Source of the DNA: Dialister micraerophilus DSM 19965
GTDB lineage: Bacteria > Bacillota > Negativicutes > Veillonellales > Dialisteraceae
Assembly: GCF_000194985.1 (NCBI RefSeq)
Contig: NZ_GL878519.1
Span: 945,471-1,004,736 of the forward strand
Length of the DNA: 59,266 nucleotides
Reading direction: 5' to 3'
Both the position numbers and the translations under genes were made by a program. Below, one piece after another: positions 35,391 to 44,500 of this stretch. Under the pieces are notes generated by a model that saw only the letters and a program-made list of their open reading frames with translations, had not been told where the DNA came from and did no database searches. Position 1 is the stretch's first letter; each line of letters starts with the position of its first letter.

Positions 35391-36269
35391 GTGTTTGATG
35401 GTAGTTTATATGTAGAAAAGTTTAAAATTCAATGTAAGAAATTGTGCGACAAAGAAAAACAAATGTCCGATACGGTAATAGTTATGGCACTTTTGACAAT
35501 ATCGGGAGGATTGCAAGATGCTTACTCATACTTTATAAGAGGAAAAGTATTTGCAAACGCACAAACGGGAAACATAGTTTTTATGAGTGAACACATTTTT
35601 TTAGGACAATGGGAATCATTCTTCAAATACTTAATTCCTCTATTGGCATTTATGGCAGGTGTATTTGTGGCGACAAAAATAAGAAGTCGGTATCAAATGC
35701 ACAATATATTTCATTGGAGACAAAGAATAGTTTTAATTGAAGTTATACTGCTGTTTATAGTAGGTATGCTTCCTTGTACCGAACAAATAAATTTTATAGC
35801 AAATGCGATGACATCATTTGCATGTGCAATGCAAGTACAGTCATTCCGTAAAGTAAACGGATTTCCATACGCAAGTACCATGTGTATAGGAAATATGCGA
35901 AGAGGCATATCTGCACTGAGCGTATATATAGAAACGGGCGATGACTCATTTTTACATCAGACGGCACATTACTTGGGATTAATATTGCTCTTTGCATTCG
36001 GAGCCGGTCTGGGTGGAGGACTTGCACACATAATCGGTGCAAAAATGATTTGGATAAGTTGTATACTTCTGTCTTTTACATTGCTTTTAATGTTCGTCAA
36101 GAACGAAGAAGAAGAACTTCTCGAAGAAGAAGAGGAAATCATCAGAGAAGAAGACGCACTTCGAAAACGCGAAGAAGCTTTGGAATTGGAAGAATTGCAA
36201 TTGCTTGAGCAGGAAGAAGAACGTGAACGTGAAGAGCTTGAAAATAAAAACAATAATGGAAATAAATAA
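35391..36269 (+). CDS. DUF1275 (YoaK-type) membrane protein with acidic coiled-coil tail
   Basis: Predicted six-helix membrane protein of unknown function, 292 residues. The DUF1275 pattern is clear: SGGLQDAYSYFIRGKVFANAQTGN near residue 40 (in two pieces), then ACAMQVQSFRKVNGFPYASTM and GNMRRGISALSVYI. The last 65 residues are unusual: after the final helix comes a run rich in Glu, Leu and Arg that should form a charged coiled coil in the cytoplasm. The start is a GTG after an AGGAAG-like site; the next in-frame ATG (35463) would remove a hydrophilic N-terminus, so it remains possible. Confidence 0.82.
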   Translation: MFDGSLYVEKFKIQCKKLCDKEKQMSDTVIVMALLTISGGLQDAYSYFIRGKVFANAQTGNIVFMSEHIFLGQWESFFKYLIPLLAFMAGVFVATKIRSRYQMHNIFHWRQRIVLIEVILLFIVGMLPCTEQINFIANAMTSFACAMQVQSFRKVNGFPYASTMCIGNMRRGISALSVYIETGDDSFLHQTAHYLGLILLFAFGAGLGGGLAHIIGAKMIWISCILLSFTLLLMFVKNEEEELLEEEEEIIREEDALRKREEALELEELQLLEQEEEREREELENKNNNGNK

Positions 36270-36273
36270 AAAT

Positions 36274-36303
36274 AAAAAACGATTGAGTAATCAATCGTTT
36301 TTT
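36274..36303 (+). terminator. intrinsic terminator after the DUF1275 gene
   Basis: Perfect 12-pair stem (36274-36285 with 36292-36303), six-base loop, A run before and T run after, so it may work in both directions. Confidence 0.9.
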
Positions 36304-36402
36304 ATTTAAAAAGATATAGCAAAAATGTGATTGTAACTTGAAATAAATTTTCTGAAAGTTTTTTAAGCCTTGAATTTATAATCTAAGTGCAACAAAAAAA
36401 TT

Positions 36403-36437
36403 AGCACAAAAATGTAATATTAAAAATGTGCTATAAT
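36403..36437 (+). promoter_or_regulatory. extended -10 promoter overlapped by an inverted repeat, before the TDT gene
   Basis: TATAAT (36432-36437) is preceded by TGC, an extended -10 element. AGCACA (36403-36408) and TGTGCT (36427-36432) form an inverted repeat across the spacer, placed as a regulator's operator would be. No -35 match. It lies about 130 bases upstream of the gene. Confidence 0.4.
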
Positions 36438-36565
36438 ATATAAGTAAAAACTTATGAATAGAATAGAAATGACAGAAAGACAAACACTTTCATATTTTAT
36501 ATCTCAAAATGAAAATGATTCATTCAGTTTTAACGGTCCTTTCTGCCAGGTGAGGAGGAAACACT

Positions 36566-37564
36566 TTGGCTGAAATTATTGAGATAGTAGACAGGAAAAA
36601 AATACGTGAAATAGGATTTGTACATTTTATGTCCATATCTACCTTTTCCGCATCAATGGGGTACTGCGGGATGTGTTTCGGTTGGCGAATGGCACATGAC
36701 CTCTGGGGAGCACCGGCAATAATCGGAGAATTTTTCGGAGCGTGTGCATTACTTTTGTACATACTTATACTTGTAAGGTATATACAAAAATGGAAATTGG
36801 ACTTCGACACAGTACGTGCGGAATGGAACAGTCCCACGAAAATCAATTTCTTCGGAACATTTAACGTATCGACCGTACTTCTGGCAGCGGTAACCGCACC
36901 GTACAACTATACACTGGCATGTATATTCTGGTATGCCGGAATGATACTTATTATGGTGTTCAGTTGGATACTTCTGAAACATTGGCTCTATGACGATCAG
37001 ATACTGCGAACGGTCACACCTGCATGGTTGCTTGCCGTACTCGGACCGATTACCATTCCAGTAGCGGGAAATGTACTGAAACAACCGGGATTTCATGATA
37101 TATCCGTATTCTGCGTAGCAATAGGAATAATATTGGGGATTCCGGTTATAGCACTTCTGTTCACACACAGTATATTTGCGAAACATATGCCGGACTCGGT
37201 ACAACCAAGTCTGATGATACTTATGGCACCGTTCGGAATGGGATATATTACATACACATCCACATTCCAACCGGACACATTTACACAACTTTTCATAAAT
37301 GCCGGAATATTTATGTTTTGGCCGGTAGTACTGAAAATATTACACGTTATGAAGACATCCGATTTCAGAATGAGCTGGTGGGCATGCAGCTTCCCTACAA
37401 TGGCATTTGTAAACGGACTGCTTCACTACTGCCAAGACTACCCCGTAATATGGGTAAAAATTCTCTCCGGTGGACTTCTGCTCTTCGGAACGGGACTTAT
37501 TCTATACCTTTCGTTCAAAACATTGAATGCGGTATTCAATAGAACGCTCTGGAAATTATATTAA
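36566..37564 (+). CDS. TDT-family permease (TehA/SLAC1-like)
   Basis: Membrane protein of the tellurite-resistance/dicarboxylate transporter (TDT) family, 332 residues with about ten hydrophobic helices arranged as helical hairpins. Landmarks include the N-terminal FSASMGYCGMCFGW, the central VTPAWLLAVLGPITIPVAGN and LMILMAPFGMGYITYTS. Family members are anion channels or malate/sulfite carriers; the substrate here is unknown. Translation starts at TTG after GAGGAGG. Monocistronic; no terminator directly follows, the next hairpin being about 105 bases away. Confidence 0.83.
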   Translation: MAEIIEIVDRKKIREIGFVHFMSISTFSASMGYCGMCFGWRMAHDLWGAPAIIGEFFGACALLLYILILVRYIQKWKLDFDTVRAEWNSPTKINFFGTFNVSTVLLAAVTAPYNYTLACIFWYAGMILIMVFSWILLKHWLYDDQILRTVTPAWLLAVLGPITIPVAGNVLKQPGFHDISVFCVAIGIILGIPVIALLFTHSIFAKHMPDSVQPSLMILMAPFGMGYITYTSTFQPDTFTQLFINAGIFMFWPVVLKILHVMKTSDFRMSWWACSFPTMAFVNGLLHYCQDYPVIWVKILSGGLLLFGTGLILYLSFKTLNAVFNRTLWKLY

Positions 37565-37668
37565 AATTTGTGTAACTGCTTTAAAATAAAAAATCATAAA
37601 CATTTAAACGAAACAGATTTTTTATCTTTATGTACTCACAAAGCGGAACTATATTAAATTAATATTTC

Positions 37669-37707
37669 AAAAAGATGCTTACCTTTATTTGTAGGTGGCA
37701 TCTTTTT
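37669..37707. terminator. bidirectional terminator between the TDT gene and the recombinase relic
   Basis: A long hairpin (37669-37678 with 37698-37707, plus an inner ACCT/AGGT) has A before and T after it. It may serve the TDT gene on the plus strand or the old recombinase gene on the minus strand. Confidence 0.65.
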
Positions 37708-37813
37708 GCTTTTAAATGAATTTGTTATTGATAAAAAATATTTATTTATAATTTCAACTATTATAAATTATTTTTTTTAAATGTATAAAATTTTGTGAAT
37801 TTTTATCTCAGGA

Positions 37814-38131
37814 TTACTCCTTGACTATCATTTTTTTCGATATAAAGTTAAACATTTCAGCACCATATGGCAACATATCAACGGCATTTGTTAATTGTTG
37901 AATTAACTTGTTGGTATAAATTGACTTTGTCATATCCGCTTGTACATGTCAGATAATTAATTTTTTAGTTACGTCATTCATGTTGCAGTTATCTGCAAGT
38001 GTTATAAATGTATGTCTTGTATCATGCGATTTGTGATTTTGTATTCCTATTAGTGGTAACGCTTTTTCTATAATACTTTGTGCAAATAGCATGTTTTTAG
38101 TTTGATATATATGAAACGTTTTAGTTGGTTT
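37814..38131 (-). pseudogene. remnant of a tyrosine recombinase (phage-type integrase), C-terminal part
   Basis: The minus strand reads through 106 codons ending at a TAA (37814-37816). It contains the integrase box HKSHDTRHTFITLAD, then DVTKKLII-stop-HVQADMTKSIYTNKL, matching the HxxR, GH and catalytic Tyr regions of the C-terminal catalytic domain. A TGA replaces the Gly codon expected before the conserved His, and a TAA closes the frame upstream. No N-terminal part was found. It is therefore a decayed gene of a lost integrative element. Confidence 0.82.
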
Positions 38132-38365
38132 TTAAGTCCAACTATCGGGGAGGGGTAGTTCACTTTCGGGTCAGTTTTTATTTTTGAAGTAATTATAAAA
38201 AAAGAAAAAATGAAAAAACGAACGAATTTTCAGTAACTTTCACTTAAATTTGTTGATTGAAACAAAATTTAATATAAAATATATTAATTGTAAACTTAGC
38301 ATAAAAAGCCAGATGTTATCGTTATTTTCGGCAAAAATGCGTGTAAAAAAACTCTTTTGTCAACG

Positions 38366-38394
38366 TTGAACGGTAATCTTTGTAATGATAAAAT
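38366..38394 (+). promoter_or_regulatory. promoter of the aminotransferase operon
   Basis: TTGAAC (38366-38371) and TAAAAT (38389-38394), 17-base spacer, 37 bases before the chosen start codon. Its position inside the longest reading frame argues that the protein starts at 38432. Confidence 0.65.
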
Positions 38395-38431
38395 ATTAAT
38401 GACTTTTGATAGTTATATGGAGGGTGAAATT

Positions 38432-39682
38432 ATGTACAGCATGGCAGCATCACATGCACGCGGAAAACGTGCCGACGACAATATTTTTGCGGCAAACGGA
38501 AGGGCTATAGCACTTGCAGATCGCATCGGAAAAGATAAAGTAATAAACGGTACTGTAGGTTCACTTCTTGATGATGAAGGTAATTTGGTAGTTTATAGAG
38601 GTGTACAAGAAGCATATAAATCACTTTCACCGAAAGAATTTGCAGCATATGCACCGATATCAGGCTATGATAAATTTAAAAAATTTGCCGTTGAACAATG
38701 TTTCGGAAAACATCGTCCGAGCGGATATGTAGGAGTTTGTGCAATTCCCGGAGGATCAGGAGCGTTAAGGCAGGTTGTATATAATTATGCCGAAAGCGGA
38801 GATGATGTACTCATAACCGATTGGCATTGGACAGCTTATGACGGATTTATAAAAATTGCAGGACGTAATGTACGTACTTTCAAATTTTTGAATGATAAAG
38901 GTGTATTCAATGCCGAAGATTTCCAAAGAAATGTACATGAAATACTTGAAAAACAAGACAGTATAGTAATTATATTGAACGGAATTGCAAATAATCCTAC
39001 CGGCTACAGTATGACAGTCGAAGAATGGCAAAAAGCGGTAGATATTTTAAAAAAAGAAGTGCGTGAAAACGGGAAACGTGCTATCATAGAGGCTGACGTT
39101 GCATACATGGACTATGCCGGAGAGTACGAAAAGACTCGTGAATTTTTTAAAGTTTTCGACAAACTTCCGAAAAATATACTTTTTGTTTGTGCATACAGTT
39201 TATCAAAGAGTTTTACAATGTACGGACAAAGAGCCGGTGCAATGATTGCAATAAGTCAGGAAAAAAGTGTTATTGACGAGTTTATGGCGGCACTGCAATA
39301 TTCAAGTAGAGGAACATGGTCAAATTGCAACAGCAGCGGTATGAATATGCTTGTACATATTTGTGAAAACGAAGAACTTTTGAAAGATATTGAAAAAGAA
39401 AGACAAGTATATGTAACAAAGCTGAATCAAAGAGCGGGTGTATTTACAAAAGAAGCCGATAAAGTCGGACTTAAGTATGTACCGTACGTATCCGGATTTT
39501 TTATTACAGTTCCCGTAGAAAGATCATCGGAAATATGTGCAACACTTGAAAAGGAAAATATATTTTTGGTACCGATGAAGAACGGAGTTCGTGTAGCCGT
39601 TTGTTCGGTATCTGAAAAGAAAATGCACGGGCTTGCCTTGAAACTTGTTGAAACTATGAAAAAACTAGGTATAAATCAATAG
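38432..39682 (+). CDS. class I/II PLP-dependent aminotransferase
   Basis: Predicted cytoplasmic amino acid aminotransferase, related to aspartate/aromatic enzymes. From the ATG at 38432 (ribosome binding site GGAGG eleven bases upstream) it has 416 residues. PLP-binding features are visible: GGSGALRQVVYNY (phosphate and ring contacts), NGIANNPTGYSM, EADVAYMDYAG and the lysine motif SLSKSFTMYGQRAG, whose Lys should bind the cofactor. The longer frame from 38357 would include the promoter and is not favoured. It is followed after 16 bases by an amino acid symporter, so the pair probably imports and transaminates one amino acid. Confidence 0.85.
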   Translation: MYSMAASHARGKRADDNIFAANGRAIALADRIGKDKVINGTVGSLLDDEGNLVVYRGVQEAYKSLSPKEFAAYAPISGYDKFKKFAVEQCFGKHRPSGYVGVCAIPGGSGALRQVVYNYAESGDDVLITDWHWTAYDGFIKIAGRNVRTFKFLNDKGVFNAEDFQRNVHEILEKQDSIVIILNGIANNPTGYSMTVEEWQKAVDILKKEVRENGKRAIIEADVAYMDYAGEYEKTREFFKVFDKLPKNILFVCAYSLSKSFTMYGQRAGAMIAISQEKSVIDEFMAALQYSSRGTWSNCNSSGMNMLVHICENEELLKDIEKERQVYVTKLNQRAGVFTKEADKVGLKYVPYVSGFFITVPVERSSEICATLEKENIFLVPMKNGVRVAVCSVSEKKMHGLALKLVETMKKLGINQ

Positions 39683-39698
39683 TTGGTAAGGAGTATTT

Positions 39699-41219
39699 AT
39701 GCAAGGTATATTTGCAACGATAAATGCAGTATTGTCATTTGTAACACCGGTATCGGATTTCTTTTGGGATTTTCCGAAAATGTTCGATTTTTGGAAAGCG
39801 ATACCGTTGATAGGAGAATTCTCACTTGCAGTAATTGTACTTGTAGGCAGCGGTATATATTTCACATTCCGTTTAGGTTTCATACAAGTAAGAAAATTCA
39901 AGCATGGTGTGCATGTACTTGGCGAGAAAAGAAAAATATATAAAGGTATATCACCTTTGGCGGCATTTTTCCTAAGCACGGCAATGCGTGTAGGACCGGG
40001 TAATATGATAGGTGTAACCGGTGCTATAGCCGCCGGCGGTCCGGGAGCTTTGTTTTGGATGTGGGTGTCGGCATTTTTCGGAATGGCGACGGCATATGTA
40101 GAATGTACGCTCGCACAAATTTTCAAAGAAAAAAGAGGAGACGAATTCGTAGGCGGACTTCCCTTTTATGCACGAAAAATTTGCAACAATAAAGTGTGGG
40201 TAGGTACACTTCTGTCGTCAATCTATATTTTTTATGCATTGATGTGTTTACCTGCACAAGGACTCAATGTAGTAACTTCTATCGGTGCGATGGCAAATAT
40301 AGTAACCGGAATTCAAATACCGGTACAATCTGCATTTTTCTACGTAGTATCCGTACTTTTAATTATCGTGACTGCAATAGTTGCTTTCGGCGGTATAAAA
40401 CGTGTAGTACGTGCAAGCAACAGATTTGTACCTGTAATGTCGATAATTTATGTACTTACAGTATTACTTCTTATCGTGACAAATTTGAACAGCATACCGT
40501 ATTTCTTTAAAGCGGTATTTGAAGGAGCGTTTACACCGGATGCACTTTTCGGAGGAGCTTTCGGTACCGTGCTTATGCAGGGCGTAAAACGTGGGCTTAT
40601 GTCGAACGAAGCCGGTCAAGGTACAATAACCATGCCGGCGGCAGCTGCAGAGGCAAAACATCCCGGTGAACAGGGAATTATTTCTGCATTGGGAGTATTT
40701 CTCGATACACATGTGATTTGTACAATGACAGGTTTTATTATAGTCATGGCACATCAATGGGCAGGAAACGGTGCAGCATGGAAAGATGCAGGAACATACG
40801 GTAAATTCCTTCTTTCGATGCACTCGCTCACACCGTCGGGAATGGAAAATTTTATAATGTTTTTAGTATCGCTTTGCTTCTGTCTTTTTGCACTTACATG
40901 TGTAATAGGATTTATTACATTTTCGGAAATTGCGGCAAACAGAATAAGCAGTTCAAAAGGGTTTATAAACGGTATACGTATACTTGCACTTTTCGTAGCT
41001 GCATTCGGTATAGCATGCAGTATAGCGGGATATGACCTCTCAAATCTCTGGGCGTTCTCGGATTTAGGAAATATTATTATCGTGTACTGTAACGTTCCGA
41101 TACTCTACATGGGATTTAAGTATGTGTTGAAAGCGACAAAACAATATACCGAAAACGAGAATGAAAAATTTACGGGAGAAATAATAGGAATGGATCTTCC
41201 CGTATGGAAAAAAGATTGA
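39699..41219 (+). CDS. alanine/glycine:cation symporter (AGCS family)
   Basis: Sodium-coupled uptake of alanine, glycine or a related amino acid across the cytoplasmic membrane. The 506 residues contain about eleven membrane helices and the family signatures RVGPGNMIGVTGAIAAGGPG (about residues 95-115), FWMWVSAFFGMATAYVECTL and the late MSNEAGQGTITMPAAAA. Ribosome binding site AAGGAG, 16 bases after the aminotransferase gene, so both form one operon. Closed by a strong terminator. Confidence 0.92.
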   Translation: MQGIFATINAVLSFVTPVSDFFWDFPKMFDFWKAIPLIGEFSLAVIVLVGSGIYFTFRLGFIQVRKFKHGVHVLGEKRKIYKGISPLAAFFLSTAMRVGPGNMIGVTGAIAAGGPGALFWMWVSAFFGMATAYVECTLAQIFKEKRGDEFVGGLPFYARKICNNKVWVGTLLSSIYIFYALMCLPAQGLNVVTSIGAMANIVTGIQIPVQSAFFYVVSVLLIIVTAIVAFGGIKRVVRASNRFVPVMSIIYVLTVLLLIVTNLNSIPYFFKAVFEGAFTPDALFGGAFGTVLMQGVKRGLMSNEAGQGTITMPAAAAEAKHPGEQGIISALGVFLDTHVICTMTGFIIVMAHQWAGNGAAWKDAGTYGKFLLSMHSLTPSGMENFIMFLVSLCFCLFALTCVIGFITFSEIAANRISSSKGFINGIRILALFVAAFGIACSIAGYDLSNLWAFSDLGNIIIVYCNVPILYMGFKYVLKATKQYTENENEKFTGEIIGMDLPVWKKD

Positions 41220-41311
41220 TATATTTTTCTTAAAATAAAGTAAAAACAAACTGTTTTGATAAAAGGAAACAGTTGTTTACTACAATAAACAAAAAAGATA
41301 AATATAAGAAT

Positions 41312-41345
41312 AAAAACACACATAGTTGCAACTATGTGTGTTTTT
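41312..41345 (+). terminator. intrinsic terminator after the AGCS gene
   Basis: Perfect 15-pair stem (41312-41326 with 41331-41345), TGCA loop, T run. Confidence 0.92.
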
Positions 41346-41513
41346 AATTGCTTGTAATGCGGATAAAGAGTAAATGTAACCGGTTGTTCACAGAACAATG
41401 TTTAAATCGGTTTAAATAGAGATTTATTCATAAAAATTAAAAGTCGAATATATGAAATATTATATTTCTCAAGGCTATACATTAATTCAAATTGCCGAAA
41501 AACTTAATATAAA

Positions 41514-41544
41514 AAATCCTCGGAGTAATAAGTTCCGAGGATTT
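41514..41544 (-). terminator. intrinsic terminator of nifJ
   Basis: Perfect 11-pair stem (41514-41524 with 41534-41544), nine-base loop; on the minus strand it is followed by six T, five bases after the nifJ stop codon. Confidence 0.88.
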
Positions 41545-41548
41545 ATTT

Positions 41549-44500
41549 TTACGCTCTTGGAGCGTTTTCTTGTTGTGTTTGCATTGCTGCTTGCATTTTT
41601 GCTTTTTCCGCTTCGGCTTTTGCTTTTGCTTCTTTGATTTCAAGGTCGAATGCTTTTTGCATACGTACATAGCTGCGTCTTCTGTCTTTTGCATCTTGTT
41701 CGGTTTTTGCAAAAAGTTCTTCGGCTTCTTTCGGGAAGAGTTTTTGAAGACTTGAGTATCTTACTTCTCCCAAGAGGAATTCACGGAAGTTTCCTTTCGG
41801 TTCACGACTGTCGAGTTTGAAAGGATTTTTTCCTTGTTCAAGAAGTTGAGGATTGTATCTCCAATTGCACCAGTAGCCGCAGTTTACCGCATCTTTTTGT
41901 TCTTGTGATGCGTGTCCCATTCCGGAGCGTATTCCGTGGCTTATACATGGTGAGTATGCAATTATGAGTGACGGACCAGGGTAGGATTCCGCTTCATGTA
42001 TTGCACGTATTGCTTGGTTCATATCCGCACCGAGTGCGATTTGCGCTACATAGATGTATCCGTAGGATACCGCCATCATTCCCAAATCTTTTTTCTTGGT
42101 ACGTTTTCCTGATGCCGCAAATTTTGCAATTGCCGCCGACGGTGTAGATTTTGATGATTGTCCGCCGGTGTTTGAGTATACTTCGGTGTCGAGTACAAGT
42201 ACATTTATATCTTCTCCGGATGAAAGTACATGGTCAAGTCCTCCGAATCCGATATCATATGCCCAACCGTCACCGCCGAATATCCATTGACTCTTTTTGA
42301 TGAAGTGTTCTTTGAGTGCAAGTATTTCTTTGTACTCAGGGTGTAAATCTACTGCGTTTTTGAGTGCGAGTTCAAGTTTTTCGGCACGATCTCTTGTACC
42401 GTCACCGAGGTCTTTTTTGTCGAGCCATTCTTGAATAGCGCTGCGTGTATTTTCGTCCGATGTTTCGAGGACTTCGTTTAATTTACGTGTGACACGTTCT
42501 CTCAACTTTATTTCTGCAAGGTGCATACCGTATCCGAATTCCGCATTGTCTTCGAAGAGCGAGTTTGCCCATGCCGGTCCTTGTCCGCCGGAGTTTGTTG
42601 TATAGGGGATTGACGGGCAGCTTGCACCGTATATGGATGAACATCCTGTCGCATTCGTTATTGTCATGCGATCTCCGTACAGTTGTGTTACCAAGTGTAC
42701 GTACGGTGTTTCTCCGCAACCTGCACAAGCTCCTGAAAATTCGAAGTATGTAGGTTCGAATTGAGATCCGCGAACGGTAAATTTGTTCATCGGATTTTCT
42801 TTACGCGGTAATTTTATTGCATAATCCCAGTATTTCTGTTTGTGCAATTGTGTTTCTATCGGTTTCATCACCAATGCTTTTTTCGGTGCCGGACATGTAT
42901 TTGCACAGATATTGCATCCGTAGCAGTCTTCCGGATCTACAACGATGCAGAACTTCAATCCCTTTTTCGGTCCCGCCAATTCTCTTACAATCATACCTTC
43001 CGGAGCTTTTACCGCTTCGTCTTCCGAGAGTATGAAAGGACGAATAGTCGCATGCGGACATACGAATGCACATTGATTGCATTGTATGCAATTTTCCGGA
43101 ATCCATTCAGGTACATTTATTGCCGCTGTAGGTTTTTCGTACTTTGTCGTGCCTACGGGGAATGTTCCGTCTTCCATTCCTTTGAAACTTGAAACGGGAA
43201 GATCGTCACCTTGTTGTTTGTTTATTACATCACAGAAATTTGAAATAAATTCTGGACGTGAAGGACGTGCAATCGAACCGCCGGTTGTTGCATGCAGCCA
43301 TTCTTCGGGTATGTCTATTTTTGTATAACTTGTAGCACCCAGTTCAACTGCTTTGTAGTTCATATCTACGACATGTTGGCCTTTTCGTCCGTAAGATTTT
43401 TCAATTGCTTTTTTCAAGTAGCTTATAGCATCTTCTGTCGGAATGATATTTGTAAGGTTGAAGAATGCCGATTGCATAATCATGTTTATTCTTCCGCCGA
43501 GTCCGATTTTCTTTGCTATTTCAAAAGCGTCTATTATGTAAAACTGTGCATCGAGTGCTGCAAGTTTACGTTTCAGAGTTGCAGGTAATGCACGATTCAA
43601 ATCTTCTTTGCGCCAACGGCAATTAAGCAGGAAAATACCGCCTTTATTAAGTCCTCTGAGTAAATCGTACTTGTATACATAAGACGGTCTGTGACAAGCG
43701 ATATAGTTTGCATGACTGATCAAGTACGGTTTGCGTATGGGATTCGGGCCGAAACGCAAGTGAGAAATAGTAACTCCGCCGGATTTTTTCGAGTCGTATG
43801 AAAAATATCCTTGTGCATACATGTCTGTATGATCGCCGATAATTTTTATTGCATTTTTATTTGCACCTACCGTACCGTCCGAACCGAATCCCCAGAATTT
43901 ACATGAAATTGCAGATTCGTCCGATTCTTTTATCGGAACGGGAGCAAGCGATAAATTTGTTACATCGTCTTTTATTCCCAATGTGAAATTATGACGAGGA
44001 TTTTCATCTTCCAAATGTTTATAAACTGCCGCTATATCTTCTGCGATTACGTCTTTTGAACCTAATCCGTAACGTCCTCCGCAAATTTTTGCACTTCTGT
44101 TTCCGGATGCAAAAGCACTTTGTACATCAAGGTACAAAGGTTCTCCTATTGCACCGGGTTCACGTGTGCGATCCAATACGGCAACTTTTTTTACCGTTTC
44201 CGGTATTTCCTTTAAAAAGTGTTCTACCGAGAAAGGACGGAAAAGATGTACATTTAAAACTCCGACCTTTTCTCCCTGTGAATTAAGCACGTCGCAAACT
44301 TCTTTGCATACGTCGGTGACGGATCCCATTGCGATAATAATGCGGTCTGCGTCCTTTGCACCGTAGTAATTGAATAATTTGTAATCTTTACCGGTGAGTT
44401 CATTTATTTTGTCCATGTAAGATTGCACGATTTCAGGCAATGCATTATAAAAAGGATTTGCCGCTTCACAATGTTGGAAATATACATCCGGATTTTGTGC

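Noticed and set aside
37886-37960. In-frame TGA in the recombinase relic as possible recoding (selenocysteine or Trp)
   Set aside because: TGA serves as a normal stop in many intact genes here (adk, cdaA, rapZ). The replaced residue is a conserved Gly, and the frame is also closed upstream, so decay is the simpler reading.
38357-38431. 25-codon N-terminal extension of the aminotransferase
   Set aside because: The segment contains a good promoter and the ribosome binding site for the ATG at 38432, and its residues are not typical of the family.
41452-41637. Small plus-strand frame beginning MKYYISQGYTLIQIAEKLNI, like a helix-turn-helix fragment
   Set aside because: The first 20 residues do resemble an HTH, but the frame then runs through the nifJ terminator and antisense into the end of nifJ, and there is no good ribosome binding site. 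At most it is a fragment.
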